13,333 bases of DNA. It comes from Jimgerdemannia flammicorona (lineage: Eukaryota; Mucoromycota; Endogonomycetes; Endogonales; Endogonaceae). The position numbers were made by a program, and so were the translations under genes. Under the pieces are notes generated by a model. The model was not told the origin of the DNA. It saw only the letters and a list, made by a program, of their open reading frames with translations, and ran no database searches. Location of the stretch: assembly GCA_003990745.1 (NCBI GenBank), contig RBNI01004871.1, positions 1 to 13,333 of the forward strand. Direction: 5' to 3'. Below, piece after piece: positions 9,831 through 13,333 of the stretch (position 1 is the first letter of the stretch; each line of letters starts with the position of its first letter).

Positions 9831-9844
9831 GGATCAATGATCAT

Positions 9845-10012
9845 GAGGAATTCAAAATTGAGGAAGTACTTGACCACAAGGTCCGCAAATATTCCAAAAC
9901 AGTCAAGTGCTTTTTCCTGATCAAATGGAAGGGTTACCCCACCCATAATACCACCTGGGAAAAAGAAGAAGCCCTGAAGAATGTATGCAAAGCCCTCCAG
10001 AACTATATAGAA
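9845..10012 (+). pseudogene. C-terminal chromodomain of integrase
   Basis: Chromodomains bind methylated histone tails and can direct integration to heterochromatin. This one reads EEFKIEEVLDHKV, then CFFLIKWKGYPTHNTTWE, then a terminal helix ALKNVCKALQNYI. The aromatic positions (Phe at the start, Trp of KWKGY, Trp of TTWE) match the chromodomain pattern, and the domain itself has no stop. It defines the element as a chromovirus. Confidence 0.93.
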
Positions 10013-10363
10013 ACACTCACTCCCCAGCAAAGAAAGGAACTATAGCTCTAGGATTTGGAGCACACAGTGAGCAGAAGGATACCACATATTTATCTGGAAA
10101 CATATAATACCAAACATTACAGAAAAAGGAACACTATGGATAACCAATAAGAAGATACCTAAGCAAAAGAACAATCTAGTACAGTACAGTAAAACACATT
10201 TGAACAACTCCATTTCATACCATCTGTGTTATCTCTGCTGGATGATGACGGATGCTTCATATGAAACTTAGGAAAGCTGACAATGTTGAAACCAGTCTAA
10301 GTCCATCCATATGACAGATATTGTTACTAGGAATTGTCTCGAATTACAAGAAAGTCTATTTCC

Positions 10364-10447
10364 GAGAGGTTTGAACCCCCAGCTGCAATAATGGGAGTCC
10401 TTGCCCTAGACAAGGATGGCCAGTCCTTGCAAATGCGCCAACCAGAC
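10364..10447 (-). other. tRNA-like segment with A and B boxes (pseudo-tRNA or SINE head)
   Basis: On the minus strand, TGGCGCATTTG (10430-10440) fits the Pol III A box TRGYNNARNNG at 10 of 11 positions, and GGTTCAAACCT (10367-10377) fits the B box GGTTCRANNCC at 10 of 11. Between them CCTTG-TCTAGGG-CAAGG (10399-10415) makes a perfect 5-bp stem with a 7-base loop, like an anticodon arm (TAG in the anticodon place, though the base before it is C instead of T). GGGGG-TTCAAAC-CTCTC (10364-10380) makes a T arm with two G-U pairs. The ~18 bases between resemble a long variable arm, as in Leu/Ser tRNAs. No acceptor stem pairs, so it is not a working tRNA. Confidence 0.5.
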
Positions 10448-10586
10448 AAAAAAAAAAGTGGACCAAGACCTGTTAACCCTGTGTAACCATAACTATGAGT
10501 GATGAGATCTTTGTAATTAGGATTTTCTCATGTAATCAGCACATGTTCTACTTACAGTAACAGATCATGCATTTTGCCAGAAAGCA

Positions 10587-10629
10587 TGACCAAAGGAAGG
10601 TCACATCAGATGGGTGAATAAGTATAAAA
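10587..10629 (+). promoter_or_regulatory. Promoter-like region for the 3' reading frame
   Basis: TATAAAA lies at 10623-10629. A pyrimidine-rich tract follows at 10654-10673 (CTCTCATCCCCCTCTCCTCA), and an ATG lies at 10695. TATA, then CT-rich start region, then ATG within about 70 bases is a classic fungal core-promoter layout. About 20 bases upstream of TATA is an inverted repeat TGACC-N7-GGTCA (10587-10603), a possible activator site. Function is inferred from layout only. Confidence 0.5.
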
Positions 10630-10694
10630 ACCCTAGGCAAGAATACTCTGCAACTCTCATCCCCCTCTCCTCACAAAGAAAAGACAAGACAAGA

Positions 10695-11525
10695 ATGCCT
10701 GCCACCTACTGCCAAACTGCCCACCATAGCTAGCCCCTCCCAAGCCAGGTTGACTACCTCTTTGGATACATCCAGGTTGCTATCCAAGGAAGGAACTGCT
10801 GCTCAGAGGCCCTTAACCTCTCCAGCTAGGACCTAGGACACTATGTCCTCAACCACTATGAAGTCATCGAAAGAGCCTATCTTGCCATCAGCTGCCTAGA
10901 GATCTGGTAAGAATATGAGATTGGCCATCAACTCCTCCAATAGGCAAAGGACTTGCCCATGAACCAAGTCTCTAATTGGACCCACCTGGACAGGAGTGAG
11001 TAAAGACTTGCCAAGAAGGTCTATCGAATCATGTGCCATGCACTCTTTATAATCCCCAACCTCAACTATGTCCAACTGAAGGACTTCCAGAATCTCTCCT
11101 TCTTCGAGGTTGACGAACTAGAGATCAAGGTAGCCCAAGAAGTCAACTTCTGGATCACCCTCAAGTCCACTGACTGCGAACCCTACTGGAGCCCCCTCCT
11201 GAATGACAACCCTGACCAATGGCTCTAAGACCTCTCTGACCTCTTTGAAGGACTGCCCATCCAAATGGATATTCCCAGATATGAGGACCAAGAATCCTAC
11301 TTGGATGGCCCCAACTGCATCAGATGGAGAACCCCTACATCAGCACCTATCCCAATGTAAGAACCATTTGCAGACCTCATTGACTTCTCCATCCTAGACA
11401 GTGAGCCATCAGCAACTACCACCCCCCCTGCTACTGAAGAAGATGCCAACAACCCTGAGCAGGATTCTCCACCTTTCTCTCCCTTGGTTCTCAATTTCTC
11501 AATCAATAAGGACATTGATTTCTAA
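10695..11525 (+). pseudogene. Extra reading frame downstream of pol (276 codons, unknown function)
   Basis: One frame runs from ATG 10695 to TAA 11523-11525, broken by seven internal stops beginning at 10731, 10827, 10908, 10941, 11001, 11226 and 11358. All are TAA or TAG, each one C-to-T from a Gln codon, and there is no frameshift. The middle looks helical (HYVLNHYEVIERAYLAISCL, VYRIMCHALFIIPNLNYVQL, LEIKVAQEVNFWITLK). The C-terminal third is acidic and Pro/Ser/Thr-rich (LIDFSILDSEPSATTTPP, EEDANNPEQDSPPFSPLV). I see no signal peptide or membrane span, so it is not envelope-like. A zinc or DNA-binding motif is not apparent. Its own TATA box suggests separate transcription, and its stop codon overlaps the polypurine tract. 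I do not recognise the family. Confidence 0.65.
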
Positions 11526-11536
11526 GAGGGGAAGAA
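11524..11536 (+). other. Polypurine tract
   Basis: AAGAGGGGAAGAA, 13 purines immediately before the 3' LTR, the expected primer for plus-strand cDNA synthesis. It begins inside the stop codon of the preceding reading frame. Confidence 0.93.
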
Positions 11537-12361
11537 TGTAATAGAATGAATGAATAAGCGAACAGATGGGACATAACAAGCAATCATAAATGATCACATG
11601 ACCTGGCAAGCAATCACGTCATCATATGAACAAAGCACAACATATGAATTATGAATGACAAACAATGCGAAACAATGTGGAAAATGATATCCAGCTTATC
11701 TCCAACAATCAGCACTACAGCAATAGTTGCCACAGCTACTGATCATTGCCTAGTAATTGATGTCCTGATCACAAAGTTATTCTTTACCAAAAACCACCTG
11801 ACAAAGGTCACGATCACAAACCTCATTATAGTTACCAAATTAGTCACTCATACTTAGTCAGAAATCATGGACCAACTTGTATAAATATCCCCAGTTTCCA
11901 TCCAAAATAAAGCAGTTTTAGTTCTGTTCTTGATACAAGAATCAAGTCCCCCCCCCACACACACACATTCCCCTGAGTCTTAGTAATGACATCTAAGTGA
12001 CTCTAGTGTTTCTGACTAAACTCCAGAAGTCTAGCTAACTTCTGTCAGAACTGAGACCAGTATATAAATCTCCAAAGACTTAAGTAAACCCATTGAACCT
12101 GAATTCCAAGGCGAATTCAGTCTGTGCACAGCAAGGAACAAGACCCTCGAAATAGGGCACAAGAGAAAGACCTTTGAAACAGAAGGCAAACTAGAGAAAG
12201 ACCTTTGAAACAGAAGGCACTGCCACTACAACTACTTACAAGTGAGCACTTCCTCAAACTGAAGACTTCTTGGTACAAATTGTATACTAAGTCTCTAAGT
12301 AATAGTCTACTTCTCTAATTATCCAAAGGATAAGAGAGGGGTAGAAGTGAGAGTTATTACA
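11537..12361 (+). repeat. 3' LTR
   Basis: 825 bp with the same TGTAATA...TATTACA ends as the 5' copy. TATAAATA is at 11880-11887, AATAAA at 11906-11911, and the 27-bp tandem pair at 12162-12219. Differences from the 5' LTR are mostly transitions, with repeated CA/TG swaps. It keeps CpG at a few places where the 5' copy has TG (for example GCGAAAC near 11669 and CCTCGAAA near 12146). Confidence 0.95.
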
Positions 12362-12366
12362 GGAAC
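12362..12366. repeat. Target-site duplication GGAAC, right copy
   Basis: Identical to 3189-3193 and immediately after the terminal CA of the 3' LTR. Confidence 0.93.
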
Positions 12367-12531
12367 TATCAGAGATGTTTGACTTGAAGTATCATTAGTA
12401 CTGTGAACTGTTGAAGACTGATCTGTTGATATGTGTGTTTGTGTATTTACATGTGCATGTATATGCATGTGTATGTATTGTATATGTATGTATATATATT
12501 GTGTTGTGGATGTATCCAGCATATGAGTCAT
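12367..12531 (-). pseudogene. hAT transposase pseudogene, N-terminal part of first exon
   Basis: Minus strand, starting at an ATG at 12531-12529 (MTHMLDTSTTQ); a second ATG lies at 12522. The frame runs through a Tyr/Ile/His/Thr-rich stretch encoded by a dinucleotide-like repeat, then STDQSSTVHSTNDTSS and TSLIV, and stops at the insertion point. The frame continues exactly into the BED finger at 3193 on the other side of the retrotransposon. The Ser/Thr-rich lead before a BED finger is common in fungal hAT transposases. Start choice is tentative. Confidence 0.75.
12428..12502. repeat. TG/TA-rich simple repeat
   Basis: Irregular run of TGTG, TGCATG, TATG and TATATA units on the + strand. It lies inside the N-terminal hAT coding frame and makes the low-complexity YIYIHIQYIHMHIHAHVN-like peptide there. 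Confidence 0.75.
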
Positions 12532-12534
12532 GTA

Positions 12535-12740
12535 GAGGATTTGGATTGAAGGATTTGGTTGAAGGATTCGAATTGGAGAATTCAAATTGGAGGATTTGAA
12601 TTAGAGGATTCAGATTGAGTAATTTAGATTGAGTAATTCAGATTGAGTGAGTCAGATTGAGTGATTCAGATTGAGTGATTTGGATTGGGGTGGTTCAGAT
12701 AGATGATTCGGATGGGGTAATTTGGATAGGGCAATTTAGA
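12535..12740. repeat. 14-bp minisatellite, about 15 copies
   Basis: Degenerate tandem units of 13-14 bp with consensus close to RRKGATTYRGATTG, for example AGTGATTCAGATTG. Units with GAGGATTYG lie at the left and AGTRATTYAG in the middle, so subfamilies have spread locally. It sits directly upstream of the hAT start on the minus strand, between that gene and the right inverted-repeat arm. Weak GGATTTG-type echoes go on to about 12786. Nothing further is seen up to 12827. Confidence 0.85.
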
Positions 12741-12827
12741 TTAATCTGAATTGATTTGGATGGCTTCGGATTTGAGATTTGGATCAAACCATCATATGAT
12801 GAATCAAATCTGTATTTGATTTGAATT

Positions 12828-13333
12828 GACTCATTCAGAGCACTAGTAGTACTCAATTGGAACTGAGAACTAATATAGTAATATAATTGAGATCTGCAGA
12901 CTCAGAGAGTAGGAGTGGGGCTTTTTCAAGCCTTAGCCCATATATTAGTCCTTTTGAGAGGGTCCTATATATAAGTTCTTTACTCACTTACTTTGAATCT
13001 ATTTTATTTTCTATTGACTATTGGGGGGTTTCTTTATCTCAGATCTTTGTTTAGAGTTCAAGAGACTATTCTTTATTTAGTTCTAGCATTGCTAGATCTG
13101 ATATATAGGTGTGCTCTCATTTATAGTTATAATGATCTAGTTTTAGTAAATAGATAAGTTTAGTCTATATAGTAAGAGTTAGTATATTTGATATATATAA
13201 CTAGAATAGTGAGACTGTAGAACAATTTAGTAGTCTAGATTAATAAGGAGATAATGTCTGATAAGTGGTGAGAGAGGGTTTTGGCTTATATAGTCTAGGT
13301 TCTCTTTTAATAAAATCTGCAGAATATTGAGTT
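12828..13333. repeat. Right arm of ~510-bp inverted repeat
   Basis: The reverse complement matches 1-509. It is much more AT-rich than the left arm, and the differences are largely C-to-T or G-to-A here. No open reading frame is evident. On the + strand it carries TATATATAA near 12966 and short TATA-rich stretches. If this is a terminal inverted repeat, the hAT gene starts just inside it and reads toward the left arm. Confidence 0.8.

Larger units (their letters stand above)
5882..10045 (+). pseudogene. pol: pol polyprotein pseudogene (dUTPase-PR-RT-RH-IN-chromodomain)
   Basis: One uninterrupted frame (frame 2) carries every pol domain to the TAG at 10043-10045. Sixteen internal stops begin at 5969, 6101, 6479, 6566, 6908, 6947, 7592, 7661, 7817, 7940, 8300, 8447, 8660, 8864, 9266 and 9563. 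I see no frameshift. Each stop is one transition from a Gln, Arg or Trp codon, and several fall where family motifs want Gln (after NGYH) or Arg (before the V-M-P-F-G-L block). The frame is -1 relative to the zinc knuckle, compatible with programmed -1 frameshifting, but I find no convincing slippery heptamer. Confidence 0.9.
10046..10694. other. Spacer between pol and the 3' reading frame
   Basis: About 650 bases inside the element with no coding run I can support on either strand. It holds a tRNA-like segment on the minus strand (10364-10447), an A-run at 10448-10457, an inverted repeat (10587-10603) and a TATA box (10623-10629) with a pyrimidine tract before the next ATG. A spacer this long with promoter-like signals is unusual between pol and a 3' LTR. 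Confidence 0.6.
3194..12361 (+). mobile_element. Full-length Ty3/Gypsy chromovirus (LTR retrotransposon), 9,168 bp, degenerate
   Basis: Complete structure: two 825-bp LTRs, primer-binding site, gag, dUTPase, protease, RT, RNase H, integrase and chromodomain in that order, an extra reading frame, polypurine tract, and a 5-bp target duplication. RT-RH before integrase places it in Ty3/Gypsy, and the C-terminal chromodomain places it among the chromoviruses. It cannot act on its own: pol carries 16 internal stops, and protease, integrase zinc finger and integrase catalytic residues are altered. The dUTPase and the 3' frame make it larger than a minimal chromovirus. It lies antisense to the hAT transposase it interrupts. 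Confidence 0.95.

Noticed and set aside
10364..10447. Functional tRNA-Leu gene
   Set aside because: The seven bases before the A box do not pair with those after the T arm, and the loop base before the putative anticodon is C instead of T.
4034..11525. An alternative genetic code in which TAA/TAG mean Gln
   Set aside because: Many stops do fall at Gln positions, but TGA also occurs at Arg-type positions and the hAT remnant has TAG where Trp is usual. Together with transition-type losses of catalytic residues this fits mutation, not recoding.
10695..11525. Envelope-like gene
   Set aside because: The position fits, but the frame has no signal peptide, no membrane span and no cleavage-site-like region.
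11651..11857. Open frame inside the 3' LTR
   Set aside because: It lies in U3, and the 5' LTR carries substitutions that change it. No coding signal is evident.
12319..12585. Separate minus-strand gene spanning the 3' LTR edge
   Set aside because: The frame crosses the retrotransposon boundary by chance. Its part outside the LTR is the hAT first exon, and the part inside is antisense LTR.
1..13333. CRISPR array or bacterial operon structure
   Set aside because: There are no evenly spaced identical repeats with unique spacers, and no ribosome-binding-site pattern. The gene structure is eukaryotic.

Overview
This window is transposon-derived sequence, probably from a fungus. The evidence is compact short-intron gene structure (six inferred introns of about 46-116 nt with GT...AG ends), a Ty3/Gypsy chromovirus ending in a chromodomain, and a BED-finger hAT transposase of the type common in filamentous fungi. 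A basidiomycete is my best guess, not proven. I see no intact host gene, and every recognisable coding region is broken.

Layout. An outer layer, about 4.2 kb once the insertion is removed, occupies positions 1-3193 and 12362-13333. It holds a minus-strand hAT transposase pseudogene lying between divergent inverted repeats of about 510 bp that reach both window ends. A full-length 9,168-bp LTR retrotransposon (3194-12361) sits inside the first exon of that transposase, in the middle of its BED zinc finger. The insertion is bounded by a perfect 5-bp duplication, GGAAC. Deleting the element and one GGAAC rejoins the transposase frame.

The retrotransposon reads: 5' LTR (3194-4018), primer-binding site complementary to an initiator-Met-like tRNA end, a long gag region with an upstream in-frame extension, a CCHC-type knuckle (His now Tyr), a dUTPase domain with all five motifs, a Cys/His cluster, protease, reverse transcriptase, RNase H, integrase, chromodomain, a 650-bp spacer holding a tRNA-like segment and a promoter-like stretch, an extra 276-codon reading frame (10695-11525), polypurine tract, and 3' LTR (11537-12361).

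State of decay. The pol frame has 16 internal stops over about 4.1 kb without a frameshift, and the extra 3' frame has seven internal stops without a frameshift. The two LTRs differ at about 70 positions by hand count (about 91% identity), nearly all transitions. Many differences are CA in one LTR against TG in the other, which is what opposite-strand deamination of ancestral CpG would give. CpG is scarce across the window. This points to methylation-linked or RIP-like C-to-T mutation rather than ordinary decay. The points most worth following are the extra 3' frame with its own apparent promoter, the dUTPase between nucleocapsid and protease, and the long inverted repeats around a hAT gene.
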